In this document: one piece after another, positions 39,141 to 50,300 of the stretch
Layout of the letters: every line of letters starts with the position of its first letter
Position numbering within the stretch: position 1 is the stretch's first letter
From: Phyllobacterium lublinensis
GTDB taxonomy: Bacteria; Pseudomonadota; Alphaproteobacteria; Rhizobiales; Rhizobiaceae
Direction of reading: 5' to 3'
Length of the DNA stretch: 64,000 nt
NCBI RefSeq assembly: GCF_020164435.1
Contig: NZ_JAIUDQ010000002.1
Span: 186,001-250,000, forward strand
Program-made: the position numbers and the translations under genes
The notes under the pieces: generated by a model
Told to the model about the DNA's origin: nothing
Seen by the model: only the letters and a program-made list of their open reading frames with translations
Database searches by the model: none

Positions 39141-39749
39141 ATGTCGTGCGGGGCAAGACTGATCAGCATTTCGACCGTTGCGTTGGGTTTATTGGCATCC
39201 TCAATGATCGCTCCCGCCGCGGCGCAGGAAGCTGGCGCCGCGAGCGGCATAAAGCTCTCCGGTGACCAACCGATCCAGATCGATGCGGACAAGCTTGTGG
39301 TACATGACAATGAAGGCACCGCAACCTTCACAGGTAATGTCACCGTTGTTCAGGGCGCGACGCTTCTGAAGGCCGGCTCAATGATTGTCTACTACGTCAA
39401 GGGGGCCAAGCCGGCTGAAGGCACGGCTGGAACCGAGGCGCCCAAAACTGGCGGGCTCGCTGGTGGCCCTGGATCACAGGATATTGACCATCTCGAAGTG
39501 AGCGACAAGGTTTACGTGAAGTCCGAGGATCAGGTCGCGACCGGCGATCATGGTACTTTTGATATGAAAACAGAGGTTTTGGTCCTCACCGGTGACAAGG
39601 TCGTCCTCACTCAGGGCGACAATGTTGCCATAGGATGCAAATTGACCGCTCAACTCAAAACCGGAGAGGCGCAGCTTGAAAGCTGCAAGAGCGGCCAGAC
39701 GGGTCGCGTTTCGATCGTTGTTGCGCCCAAGAACGCTCCTAAGAACTGA
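39141..39749 (+). CDS. lptA: LPS transport periplasmic protein LptA
   Basis: 202 residues with a signal peptide ending at about AAAQE (30) and an OstA/LptA domain (GDQPIQIDADKLVVHDNEGTATFTGNVTVVQG ... GTFDMKTEVLVLTGDKVVLTQGDN). It forms the periplasmic bridge that carries LPS to the outer membrane. A Gly/Pro-rich insert (AEGTAGTEAPKTGG) around residues 95-110 is common in alphaproteobacteria. Between lptC and lptB. Confidence 0.94.
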   Translation: MSCGARLISISTVALGLLASSMIAPAAAQEAGAASGIKLSGDQPIQIDADKLVVHDNEGTATFTGNVTVVQGATLLKAGSMIVYYVKGAKPAEGTAGTEAPKTGGLAGGPGSQDIDHLEVSDKVYVKSEDQVATGDHGTFDMKTEVLVLTGDKVVLTQGDNVAIGCKLTAQLKTGEAQLESCKSGQTGRVSIVVAPKNAPKN

Positions 39750-39756
39750 GCCGTAA

Positions 39757-40581
39757 GTGACCTTGTTTTCGCGTCGCCCCACCAGCAAGGCTCCTGCGCG
39801 GCCAGACTCCAGTGTTTCCGAAATGCGACCAGCCGATCCGGCAGCCAAGGATCGTATGAAAGGGACACTTGTCGCGCGCGGGATAACCAAAAGCTATAAT
39901 GGTCGCCAGGTGGTGAATGGTGTTTCGTTTGGTGTTCGATCGGGCGAAGCCGTTGGTATTCTCGGGCCGAACGGTGCCGGGAAGACGACGTGCTTTTACA
40001 TGGTCACCGGTCTTGTACCGGTCGACAAGGGCACGATCGAGATCGATGGGTTCGATGTGACCACGATGCCCATGTATCGCCGTTCGCGGCTTGGCATCGG
40101 CTATCTGCCGCAGGAAGCATCGATCTTTCGGGGACTTTCAGTCGAAAACAATATCAAGGCAGTTCTCGAGGTGGTCGAGAAGGACCGGGGTGCTCGCGCG
40201 CAAGAACTCGACTCCCTGCTTGAAGAGTTTCATATTGCCCATCTGCGCAAGGCCCCTGCTATTTCGTTGTCGGGTGGTGAGCGGCGTCGACTGGAAATTG
40301 CGCGCGCCCTGGCATCCAGGCCGAATTTTATGTTGTTGGATGAGCCATTCGCCGGTGTTGATCCAATTGCCGTTGCGGATATTCAGCAGCTGGTACGTCA
40401 CCTGACGGGACGAGGAATCGGTGTGCTCATTACCGACCACAATGTGCGCGAGACACTTAAGCTGATCGATAGGGCCTATATTATTCACGCCGGGCAGGTG
40501 CTCACCCATGGGCGTCCAGACGAAATTATTGCCAACCAGGATGTGCGCCGCCTGTATTTGGGCGATCAGTTCAAACTCTGA
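39757..40581 (+). CDS. lptB: LPS export ABC transporter ATPase LptB
   Basis: 274-residue ATPase, with about 30 unusual N-terminal residues before the conserved KGTLVARGITKSYNGRQVVNGVSF. Walker A GPNGAGKTTCFYMVTG, Q-loop YLPQEASIFRGLSVENN, signature LSGGERRRLEIARAL and Walker B FMLLDEPFAGVDPIA. Drives LPS extraction from the inner membrane. The start may be an internal ATG (MRPADPAAKDRMKG), and the tail would then shorten. The next gene is rpoN, the standard order. Confidence 0.95.
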   Translation: MTLFSRRPTSKAPARPDSSVSEMRPADPAAKDRMKGTLVARGITKSYNGRQVVNGVSFGVRSGEAVGILGPNGAGKTTCFYMVTGLVPVDKGTIEIDGFDVTTMPMYRRSRLGIGYLPQEASIFRGLSVENNIKAVLEVVEKDRGARAQELDSLLEEFHIAHLRKAPAISLSGGERRRLEIARALASRPNFMLLDEPFAGVDPIAVADIQQLVRHLTGRGIGVLITDHNVRETLKLIDRAYIIHAGQVLTHGRPDEIIANQDVRRLYLGDQFKL

Positions 40582-40751
40582 GTTTTCGCAATTGCTGACT
40601 GAAATTCGCAATAGAATGCGATTTTAGCACCCGCTTTGGTTGAAATTGACCGATATGCGACGATTTTTACCCCCTTGTGATTGACAAGCAAGGATTGGGC
40701 CAGTTCTGTATATCGGTAAAGAAATTCCGTGCGGGAGCGGCATCATACATC

Positions 40752-42395
40752 ATGGCCTTGTCGCCAAAATTGGATCTTAGGCAAACTCAGGCACTGGTGA
40801 TGACGCCGCTGCTCATGCAGTCGATCCGACTGCTGCAGCTGACACATGTCGAGCTCGAACAGTTTATCGATCAGGAAATCGAAAAGAATCCCCTGCTGGA
40901 GCGCGAAGAGTCCTATGGGGAGCGTATTTCGCTGGATGAACGGATCGCTGCAGGGGATCGCAGCTACAATGAAACCGAAGATTTCAGCAAGGCTAGCGCG
41001 GGCGGAGAACTCGATGATCGTGATCATTCGAGTGAGCGGAGCGATCACTGGCTGTCGAGCGGCGAGTCGACCAGCGCAGGCCAGATGTCAGATACGTTCG
41101 ATAGTTCACTCGAGAACATCTTTCCCGATGACCCGGGTACCCAGGATTTCATAGCGGGTGATCTCGCCTCTCAGTGGAAGTCATCGTCTGGCGACGGTTA
41201 TGTCTCTGTCGGGGGCGAAGGCTATAATCTTGAACAGGTTACCGCCTCTCCGCATACGCTTCGTGATCACGTTGGCGAGCAGATTATCTTTGCTTTCCCA
41301 AGCGCCGCAGACCGGTTGATCGCTGCGGAACTGGCAGATCATCTCGACGAGATGGGATACTTGCGGGCCGACACATCCGAAATTGCCGAAAGGCTCGGTA
41401 TCGACGTGTCATATGTCGAAGAACTGATTGCTGTCATGCAGGGGTTTGAACCCTCGGGGCTGTTTGCGCGAGATCTGGCGGAGTGTCTTTCACTCCAGCT
41501 TCAGGCGCGAAACCGGCTCGACCCTGCAATGAAAATTCTACTACAGAACCTCGACCTTCTGGCCAAACGCGATTTCAACACCCTGAAACGGCTTTGTGAG
41601 GTAACCGACGCCGATATTCTCGACATGTTGCGAGAGATAAGGCTCCTTGATCCGAAACCCGGGACCGCGTTCTCTTCTGGAGTCGCTGACAGCATCATTC
41701 CGGATGTTCAGGTCGACGCAGCTCCCGACGGAACGTGGCGGATCGAACTCAATCCCGATGCGCTCCCGCGCGTGCTGGTCAATAACAACTATTATGCAAC
41801 CGTCTCGAAGGCCAAAGTCTCAACGGCAGAGAAAACCTTTCTCAGCGAATGCCTCCAGAATGCCAACTGGTTGACACGTAGCCTCGATCAGCGCGCCCAG
41901 ACGATTCTGAAGGTCGCCAGCGAAATTGTCCGCCAGCAGGAAAATTTCCTCCTGCATGGCATTGCCCACTTGAAGCCGCTGAATTTGCGCAATGTCGCGG
42001 ACGCGATTGGCATGCACGAGTCAACCGTGAGCCGGGTTACTGCAAATAAGTACATGCTGACCAGGCGCGGTGTGTTTGAGTTGCGCTACTTTTTCAACGC
42101 GGCTATTTCGGCAACAGAAGGTGGGGAGCAGCATTCGTCGCAATCTGTTCGCCATCACATAAGGCAACTTATCGAAGCTGAAGCACCGAACGACATTCTT
42201 TCTGACGACACAATTGTTGATCTGCTCAAGGAACAAGGCGTCGATATTGCCCGACGTACCGTCGCCAAATATCGCGAAGCCATGAATATCGCGTCCTCCG
42301 TGCAAAGGCGGCGGGAGAAAAAAGCCCAAACGGCTGTGCGCAAGGGTAATGGAAGGTCTGGATTCGTCCGCAACACGGGTGTAGGGTTTTCGTGA
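40752..42395 (+). CDS. rpoN: RNA polymerase sigma-54 factor
   Basis: 547-residue sigma54. Region I is Gln/Leu-rich (LSPKLDLRQTQALVMTPLLMQSIRLLQLTHVELEQFI), region II acidic (about 60-140), the core-binding domain lies in the middle, a helix-turn-helix includes LRNVADAIGMHESTVSRVTANKYM, and the C-terminal RpoN box is ARRTVAKYRE. Directs transcription of nitrogen and other regulons with enhancer-binding proteins. About 170 bases separate it from lptB, including a possible own promoter. Length above the E. coli protein, usual for rhizobia. Confidence 0.98.
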   Translation: MALSPKLDLRQTQALVMTPLLMQSIRLLQLTHVELEQFIDQEIEKNPLLEREESYGERISLDERIAAGDRSYNETEDFSKASAGGELDDRDHSSERSDHWLSSGESTSAGQMSDTFDSSLENIFPDDPGTQDFIAGDLASQWKSSSGDGYVSVGGEGYNLEQVTASPHTLRDHVGEQIIFAFPSAADRLIAAELADHLDEMGYLRADTSEIAERLGIDVSYVEELIAVMQGFEPSGLFARDLAECLSLQLQARNRLDPAMKILLQNLDLLAKRDFNTLKRLCEVTDADILDMLREIRLLDPKPGTAFSSGVADSIIPDVQVDAAPDGTWRIELNPDALPRVLVNNNYYATVSKAKVSTAEKTFLSECLQNANWLTRSLDQRAQTILKVASEIVRQQENFLLHGIAHLKPLNLRNVADAIGMHESTVSRVTANKYMLTRRGVFELRYFFNAAISATEGGEQHSSQSVRHHIRQLIEAEAPNDILSDDTIVDLLKEQGVDIARRTVAKYREAMNIASSVQRRREKKAQTAVRKGNGRSGFVRNTGVGFS

Positions 42396-42612
42396 GTGGG
42401 TAAATGATCCGGGCCAAAGAAGCCCGGACAGGGAGAGAGAAGCGCCGGTCATTTGCGACAATTGGAGCGAAAGCGCGCGTTTGAACATGAAGAAATCGGA
42501 AAGGGAAATGTGATTGAACGCTCGCACTGAATGTGCGGGATGTCTTTGCTCGGCTGTCAACAACAGTGTAGATTGGCTCAGGCAATGAAAATCACAATGA
42601 AGGTGAGGTATC

Positions 42613-43206
42613 ATGAGTCTGCGTGTATCTGGGAAACATATGGACATTGGTGACGCTTTCCGCATTCGGATCGAAGAGCGGATCGGGGAGATGGTGACCA
42701 AATATTTCGATGGCGGATATACCGGCCACGTCACAGTGGAAAAGCAGGGATCGCGATTTATTGCAGACTGCCTCATCCGCCTTGATACTGGTACGGTGTT
42801 GCAGGCTGCAGGTGAAGCGCAAGATCCGCTTCTCGCCTTTGACGCTGCAGGAGAGCGTGTCGACAAACGCCTCCGTCGCTACAAGCGGCGTCTCAAATCG
42901 CACCAGGCGCCAGGTTCGAATGGTGTTTTCGACGACATTTCCTATCGCGTCATGGCTCCGGCACCTGATGACGATGAGGATTTCCCGGAGGATTATGCTC
43001 CTACGATCGTCGCAGAAACATCAATGGCGCTGCGAAGCATGAGCGTGGCGTCGGCTGTCGTGGAACTCGATCTGAAAGATAGTCCTGTAGTTGTCTTCCG
43101 CAACTCTGGAAGTACGCAGGTTAATATCGTATATCGCCGTCCTGACGGAAATATCGGTTGGATCGATCCCTCGGCAGTAGCTGGACAAGCCGCTGTCCGG
43201 CAATGA
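42613..43206 (+). CDS. hpf: Ribosome hibernation promoting factor, long form
   Basis: 197 residues: N-terminal ribosome-binding domain (MSLRVSGKHMDIGDAFRIRIEERIGEMVTKYFDGGYTGHVTVEKQG ... DKRLRRYKRRLKSH) and C-terminal dimerisation domain (LDLKDSPVVVFRNSGSTQVNIVYRRPDGNIGWIDP). Long-form HPF alone forms 100S ribosome dimers in stationary phase. ATG preceded by GGTGAGG. About 217 bases from rpoN with several hairpins, so it may have its own promoter. Confidence 0.96.
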   Translation: MSLRVSGKHMDIGDAFRIRIEERIGEMVTKYFDGGYTGHVTVEKQGSRFIADCLIRLDTGTVLQAAGEAQDPLLAFDAAGERVDKRLRRYKRRLKSHQAPGSNGVFDDISYRVMAPAPDDDEDFPEDYAPTIVAETSMALRSMSVASAVVELDLKDSPVVVFRNSGSTQVNIVYRRPDGNIGWIDPSAVAGQAAVRQ

Positions 43207-43228
43207 GACGTAGCATAATTTGAACTAT

Positions 43229-43256
43229 CGTTCGCGCTCCTGTAAGAGCGCGGACG
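43229..43256 (+). repeat. Intercistronic hairpin between hpf and ptsN
   Basis: CGTTCGCGCTC (43229-43239) pairs along 11 positions (one G-T) with GAGCGCGGACG (43246-43256) over a six-base loop. No T tract follows, so an mRNA-processing or partial-termination role is more likely than full termination. Confidence 0.6.
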
Positions 43257-43278
43257 GTAACTGGAAGGAAGAGAGATA

Positions 43279-43743
43279 ATGGATCTGGGTGATCTCATTC
43301 AGCCTGACGCTGTCCTGCCCGCATTGAAAGTCAACTCCAAAAAACAACTTTTGCAGATCATGTCCGAAAAGGCAGCTGCCTTGACGGGCCTGAGCGAGCG
43401 GGAAATATTCGACACTGTCTTGCAGCGCGAGCGCCTTGGTTCCACTGGCGTGGGCAATGGCATTGCAATCCCGCATGGGAAGATCAACAGCGTGAAACGC
43501 ATTGCCGGTGTTTTCGCCCAGCTTGAGTCACCGATTGATTTTGAAGCTCTTGACGATCAGCCCGTTGATATCGTGTTCCTGTTGCTGGCGCCGGAGAATG
43601 CGGGTGCGGATCACCTCAAGGCCTTGTCACGCATCGCCCGCTTGCTGCGTGATCCGGAGCGGATAGCAAAGCTGCGCACCGCACATGACGCGAATTTGAT
43701 CTATGAACTTTTGACGTCGCAGCCGACATCGAACGCAGCTTGA
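43279..43743 (+). CDS. ptsN: PTS system nitrogen-regulatory IIA protein
   Basis: 154-residue EIIA-Ntr, a regulatory phospho-carrier. Phospho-accepting H66 in NGIAIPHGKI, with the family pattern RERLGSTGVGN before it and ALDDQPVDIVFLLLAP after it. Conserved neighbour of rpoN and hpf. It likely coordinates nitrogen, carbon and potassium status with PtsP and NPr, which are not in this window. Ends at a bidirectional terminator shared with the fur-type gene. Confidence 0.96.
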   Translation: MDLGDLIQPDAVLPALKVNSKKQLLQIMSEKAAALTGLSEREIFDTVLQRERLGSTGVGNGIAIPHGKINSVKRIAGVFAQLESPIDFEALDDQPVDIVFLLLAPENAGADHLKALSRIARLLRDPERIAKLRTAHDANLIYELLTSQPTSNAA

Positions 43744-43768
43744 TCGGCTTCTCTCGACGCCAAAAATC

Positions 43769-43790
43769 GCCGCCCGCTCGGGCGGCTTTT
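43769..43790. terminator. Terminator between ptsN and the Fur-family gene
   Basis: GCCGCCC (43769-43775), GCTC loop, GGGCGGC (43780-43786), then TTTT; the left flank has AAAAA. Serves both convergent genes. Confidence 0.82.
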
Positions 43791-44224
43791 CATGAAGATT
43801 GGTCGATTTTCCTGCCGTAGAGTTCGAGACGGTGGTAAATAATATCGTAGCCCAGAGCCTTGGCGACCTCTTCCTGCAGCTTTTCGATTTTGTCCGACTT
43901 GAACTCGATGACCGCCCCCGTATCGACATCGATAAGGTGATCATGGTGGTCACCATGCGCCTGTTCGAACCTGGATGGCCCGCCGTTGAAAGCATGGCGA
44001 TGTATGGCGCCCATTTCCTCGAGCAGGTTCATGGTGCGATACACCGTTGACAGCGAGATGCTGTCATCGATCTCGATGGCACGATGAAAGATCTTCATCG
44101 CATCCGGGTGATCTTCGGTCGAAGTCAGAATATCGAGAATAATCCGGCGGGGTCGGGTGATGCGCACGCCTGCATTGCGCAGCTCTTTTTCGTAATCCGG
44201 CTTTTGATTGAGGATGTGTTTCAT
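43790..44224 (-). CDS. Fur-family metalloregulator (Fur/Mur type)
   Basis: 144-residue ferric-uptake-regulator family repressor. Winged helix with [32 protein letters not shown] and [20 protein letters not shown], then the metal-binding motif [14 protein letters not shown] (His cluster 90-96) and RLELYGRKI. It is Fur-like rather than Irr- or Zur-like, and lacks the C-terminal CxxC zinc site. In rhizobia Fur homologues mostly act as Mur (manganese). It probably autoregulates through the palindrome at 44255-44270. The ATG at 44224 is chosen. Confidence 0.88.
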   Translation of the reverse strand: MKHILNQKPDYEKELRNAGVRITRPRRIILDILTSTEDHPDAMKIFHRAIEIDDSISLSTVYRTMNLLEEMGAIHRHAFNGGPSRFEQAHGDHHDHLIDVDTGAVIEFKSDKIEKLQEEVAKALGYDIIYHRLELYGRKIDQSS

Positions 44225-44254
44225 GAGCACGACTATGCGCCAGATCGAACTCAG

Positions 44255-44270
44255 TTGCAAAGATTCTCAA
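44255..44270. promoter_or_regulatory. Candidate Fur-family autoregulatory operator
   Basis: Imperfect palindrome TTGCAAAGATTCTCAA, 31 bases before the regulator's ATG; six of eight positions pair. Resembles alphaproteobacterial Fur/Mur sites in style only. Confidence 0.3.
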
Positions 44271-44304
44271 CTGGAATTCAGGCGTTTGAGACTCGCCGGC
44301 GAAG

Positions 44305-44334
44305 CACCGCCAGCGAAAAACAACGCTGGCGGTG
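44305..44334. terminator. Hairpin beyond the ndvB stop
   Basis: CACCGCCAGCG (44305-44315) and CGCTGGCGGTG (44324-44334) form a perfect 11-bp stem. It follows the ndvB stop on the minus strand and lies upstream of the Fur-family gene; there is no good T tract after it. Confidence 0.55.
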
Positions 44335-44346
44335 TTGACATTGGTA

Positions 44347-47300
44347 TTAGCTGACGGCCGTCGCTGTCATGTCCGCTAGAGCCTTGGTTGGCGGAACTTC
44401 AACGAGGACTTTGTGTTCGCCAGAGTCTTCCAGAGGAATTCCACCATCGGGCTTGGCCAGCTTCTTGCCGTTGACGGTGATTTTCTTGCCGCCCTTTGCA
44501 GCTGGCTTGACTTCCACAGTGTAACGCGCATCGCCATTGCGCAGAACAAAGCCAAAGCCGTCCCAGTCCGAAGGCAGGGCAGGGTCGACAAACAGCCGGT
44601 CATTCTGGCGGCTGATGCCGAGAATGCCTTCGGTTGCCACGCGATAGAGCCAGCCAGCGGAACCCGTATACCAGGTCCATCCACCCCGGCCGCGCATTGG
44701 ATCGACCGAATAAACGTCAGCGGCCACGACATAGGGTTCCACGCGGTAGGACTCTGCCTTTTCAGCATCCAGGGAGTGGTTCACCGGATTGAGCTTCCGG
44801 AACCAGCGATAGGCTTCATCGGCATCGCCAAGTCTGGCCATGGCGAGCACGGCCCAGGTCGCAGCGTGGGTATATTGCCCGCCATTTTCACGCACGCCAA
44901 CAGGATAGCTCTTGATATAGCCTGGATCGTGACGCGACTTGTTGAACGGCGGCGTGAACAATTTGAGGATATCGACCTCGTCGTCGACGAGATGCATCGC
45001 CACCGAATGCATGGCCTGCTTTGCCCTGTGAGGATCGCCATAGCCAGACAATACGCTCCAGGACTGAGCGATCGAATCGATCTTGCACTCTTCGCTTTTC
45101 TTGGAGCCCAGTGGCGAGCCATCGTCAAAATAGCCGCGGCGGTACCATTCGCCATCCCAGCCGTCTTTTTCCAGCGCCGCCTTGAGGCGTTCAATGTGAG
45201 CTTCCCAGCGCTGGATCCGGTCGGTATCCTTGAAGCGTTTTGCGATGGGCAGTACGTCGCGCAACGTGCTGATCAGGAACCAGCCGAGCCAGACACTTTC
45301 ACCCTTGCCCTCTTCACCGACGCGGTTCATGCCGTCGTTCCAGTCACCCGTCAGCATCAGCGGCAGACCGTGTGAGCCAGTGCGTGCGATGGCAAGATCG
45401 AGCGCGCGTGCGGCATGCTCGTAGACGCTGACCTTCTCTGCGGAAATTGTCGGCTGGTAGAAGGCATCGTGTTCGCCATCTTCAAGCGCACGCCCTTCGA
45501 TGAATGCCACTTGCTCGTCAAGGATGCTCATGTCACCGGTAACGGATGTATAATGGGCAATGGCATATCCGAGCCACACCACATCATCGGAAATCTTCGT
45601 CCGCACACCTGCCCCCGTGGTCGGCAGCCACCAATGCTGAACATCGCCTTCCTTGAACTGGCGCGCGGAGACATTCAGAATCTGTTTTCGCGCAAGCGAG
45701 GGGTCAAGGATCAGCATCGACAATGTGTCCTGCAACTGGTCCCGGAAGCCGAACGCGCCACTCGCCTGATAGAATGCGGAGCGCGCCCAGATGCGGCAGG
45801 CAAGGCTTTGGTAGGGCAGCCAACGATTGACCATGACGTCGAATGCGTCGTCGGGGGTAGTAACCTGCAAACCATCCAGGAAGTTGGCCCAGACCGCCTT
45901 TGAGGCCGACAGGGTTTCGTCGAACGGGCGCACGCTCTGTTCGGCGATGATGCGGCGCGCCTCATCGGCATTGCCGGCGTCGCCCATGTAGAACAGGACT
46001 TCCCTGGTTTCTCCGGCAGGGATGTCGATGTCAATCGCCAAAGCAGCGCATGGATCTCCACCGGCCTCAACAAGGTTCGACAAGGACTTGGCCTGAAGCA
46101 CTGCCGAAGGCCGATCGACCGTGCCGAGCGTACCAAAGAATTCGCTGCGATCGGCTGTAACCGATTGCGGCTTCAGGCTGCTCGCAAAGAACGCAACATT
46201 CGTACGCCTGTCGATACCATAGGGGTTCCGGGCAAAGAGCGCGCCGGTTTCCGCATCGGACGATGGCACTATGAATGGGGCGGTCTTGGCGCGGACATTG
46301 CCGAGCAACCACTCCACGAAGCCGTAGACACGCAAGCGCTTGGCCGCGCTGCCGTGGTTGGCGATCCTGAGGCTGGATACGCGCACGGGCAGTTTGGGAT
46401 CGATCGTGTGGGTCAATTCGAGGCCGACATTGCCATGCCGCGACCCGAAGATGGAGTACCCCTGGCCATGCCGTGTCTCGTATTGCACGGAAGGATCGCG
46501 CAACACGGAAGCGGTGGGAGCGAACGCGATATTCTTGTCGAGATCGACCACGTAGAGCGCTTCGCCGGACCGGTTAATGACCGGGTCGTTTGACCATTGC
46601 GTCAGCTGGTAGTCACGACTGTTTCCGGACCAGGTGAAGCCAGCACCTTCAGCCGAAACATGGAAGCCAAAGCCCGAATTCGAAATGACGTTGATCCAGG
46701 GTTGCGGCGTATGAGTGTACCCGGAAAGACGGGTGACATATTCGCCGGTCTTCATGTCAAAGCCACCGAAGCCGTTCCAGAAGGCTAAATCGTCACCGTA
46801 AACCTTCGCGTGACGCTTGCTCATAAGCTGTGTCGGCGCGGGTGCCATACCGCGCAGGTCCTCAACCTCGGGTTCAGCGGCTGCCATTGTCTTGCCCCTC
46901 GTTTCCGTAACAGGAACAAGATCCAGGCTAAGGTCTTCCATGCGTTTCAGCTGCTCGGCCAAAGAGCCGTTTTGCGCGTGCATCACGATGCGGGCGGAGG
47001 CCAGCAGCGTGTTATAGCTGGCATCACTCATCTGATCCCGGCGAACAGTGAAGATATGAACGCGCGGCCCGAGTTGGGCACCACGAGCCCGGCTGTTTTC
47101 GCAGATCGCCTCGAGCCCACGCTGGAAGTCCTGGGCGTAGGAGAACGAGCGCTCGTTGATGACCACGACATCGACCACCAAGCCCTTCGCGCGCCAGTAT
47201 TCATGTGCTCTCAGGAGATTGCGCAACGTCTCCATGTCGGCTTCGTCATCGATGCGCAGGGCGAGGATTGGGAAGTCGCCCGAGATGGACATGGGCCAAA

Positions 47301-50300
47301 GCTCGGATTGACTGCCAAGGCCGCTTGCGATGCTTTCGGATGGCATCCGCACAATCTTGTCAGGATAGATCAGGCATGTTGCTACACGCTGGAAGACTTG
47401 GGCTTCGTCGGGATTGATCCCGATATGGTGGAGCCGCACCTGCGAACTCGTCCAGGACAACGAGAATTCCCGGGCGAAGCAATCGGGGTGACGGAAGCGT
47501 GCGACGACCTCTTCCAGCTCGTGACGGTTCGGCCGTACAAGCGTCCAGAACACCAGTGTGACCTTCTTGTGTGCCGGTACGCGAACGCGGCAGCGTAGCG
47601 AAGCGATTGGATCGAGCACGAATCCCTGACTGCCGCTTAGCGAGGCACCTTCGTCGAATGCGGCCGGGTTGCGCAACGAGCGACCACGGCCAATGAACGC
47701 GCGCCTGTCGGTTTCGGCCTGGACTTCGCGCATTGCGCCCGAGCTGTCGCTGACCATATGCGCAACATGTATGTCGGGTTCACCGCTGCCGCGTTTGCGG
47801 CGCGTGGCGTAAATGGCGTCGCCACGCTGGTCGATCTCGGTCTCGACGAACATCTTGGCAAACGCCGGATGGGCAGTGTCGGTATCATCATTGGTCAACA
47901 CCAGTTCGGCGTAGGACGTAACCTCGATGATACGATCCTTCGTTCCGGTATTCGTGATGACGATGCGTCGGCCCTCGCCATCGGAATCCGAAGCGACGAT
48001 GGTTTCGACGGTTGAATGCAGTGTGCCGGTTTCCTTGATGAACTCCGCCTTGTAGTCGGTGAAGATCGTCGTGCTCTTTTCTCCGGGCACCCGTACCGGG
48101 TCGCCGGTTGCAGACCACCACTCGCCACTCTCCATGTCCCGGAGGAACAGGAACGTTCCATAGCCGCTTTCCAGAATGTCTGGTTGGAAGCGCGTGATCG
48201 CAAGCCCGTTCCAGCGGCTGTAGCCGCCGCCATTGGCGGTGACCATGACGGAATAATGGCCATTCGACATGACCTGCGTCGCACGGGGAGCACTGAGCGG
48301 ATTCTGGATGATGTGGATCGATGGCGTCTCTTCGCTGCTTTCCACGGCCTTGCGCATCGGATTCTCGGCCTTGGCCTGAAGAACCGGGATCTCGCGCGGG
48401 GCCTTCTCCTGGAGCAGCAGTTCGGCAGCTTCGATGACTGGATCCGCATGGAACCGGTCACGCATGCGACCCTCAAACACCACGTTGTTGACCGCAACGA
48501 TCGACATGCCGTGATGGTGCGCCATGTAATTACGCACTATCGCGTATTCTTCATCTTCCCGGACGCGGGACTTGGTGAAATCAACAGCGTCGTAGAAGCC
48601 AAACTTGCCCAGCGCGCCCATGTCACGCAGGCGTCTCAGATTCTTCACGGCCGCGGCCGGCTGATACTGGCTCGCCATGATGCTCGCATAGGGTGCGACA
48701 ACGTAGTTCTTCGACAGCCCTCGCTTGAGACCAAGTGTAGGGACGCCGAAATTGGTGTACTGATAGTTCATTTCCGGGTCGCGCGCATTGTAAGCGGCCT
48801 CGGAAATTCCCCACGGCAGCCCCTTGGATTCACCATATTCGATCTGACGCTGCACAATCAGTTTGTTGGTTTGATCCAGCATGCTGCCGAGCGGTTCGAT
48901 CATGACCAACGGTGGCATCAGATATTCAAACATCGAACCGGACCAGGAGATCAGCGCGCCGCGCCAGCCAACGGGAACCAGCAGGCGGCCAAGGCGGAAC
49001 CAGTGATCGACAGGAATATCGCCCTTGGCGATGGCGAAGAGGCTCGCGAGCCGTGCTTCGGAGGCCAGAAGGTCGTAGCAGCTTGCGTCGAGTTCATTGG
49101 ATTCCACGCGGAAGCCGATTGACAGCAGTCGCCGTTCCTTGCGCTCCAGGAAGGTGAAATCCGTATCGAATGCCAACTGCCGGGCTCGTGTTGCAAGCGT
49201 CACCAGTCGCTCGCGCAAGACGTCCGTGCCTTCATGGGAACCAATGGCATCGTCGGTGTGCGCCTGGCATGTTTTGACAAGCAGGAGTGCCCACTCATTG
49301 GCCGTTGCACTGAGTGGACTTTCTAGTTCGCTATGTAGTTCCTCGGTCAGGCGCTGAATGTCACCGGCGAAGAGAGAGAGATTGATCGTGCGCAACGAAG
49401 CCGTTTCCGGCTCTTCCTTGATCGTTGTTATCGCCCGGCGGAAATTGGAAACGCGCTCGTCGAGCCGGCGGCGCAACGGCCTGAGTACCCGACGGTCGTC
49501 AGGAATATCATTGATCGCTTCCTCGAGGATATCGCTGACATCGAGTACGCCGTCGAGATCGCTCTGAAGGTAGACGGATGGGGCTTCGGCCCATTTTTCG
49601 AGCGCAGAGGACAGAGCGACGAGATGGCCCGCAAGATTACCGCTGTCCACCGCCGAAACATAGAGCGGCAGCAGGGGACGCAAAGTGGTCGTCTCATACC
49701 AGTTGTAGAGATGGCCCCGATATTTCTCCATCTTTTCAAGGGTTTCGAGCGTCTGATCGATGCGGGTCAGCGTTTCGTTAAAGCCGATCCAGCCGAAATC
49801 CCGGGCCGCAACGGTCGAAAGCAGGTACATGCCGATATTGGTGGGCGATGTGCGCGTGGCGATGACGGGATGAGGGTCCTCCTGGAAATTGTCAGGCGGA
49901 ATGAAATTCTGCTCCTTGGTCACGAACGTATCGTAATAGTGCCATGTACGGCGGGCAAACCGGCGGAGTTCGCTTTTGTCGGACGATCGAACGTTCAGGT
50001 CGTCGAGAGGTTTGGCCGAGCGGCTGACCAGCCATGCAATCATTGGCGACAGGAACCAGATCAGGGCGAAGGGCACGGCAATAAACCATGCGCGGCTCTG
50101 GACGGCGAGCGGCAAACCGATCGCAATCACGGCAACGACGACGGCTGGCCACATCAGTTGTACGTAATAGCTGAGAGTATCGGGGGAACTCGTTTTGGCC
50201 TGGGCCGCAGCGCGCCATTCGAGAAGATGCTTGCGTGATATGAACAGGCGATAAAGTGTGCGCGCGATTGCGTCGGCCATCAGGCAGGCCATATTGGCAA

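Noticed and set aside
42408..42428. TCCGGGC/GCCCGGA hairpin just after rpoN as a terminator
   Set aside because: There is no T tract, and purine-rich sequence follows; it may be an mRNA hairpin but I could not support termination.
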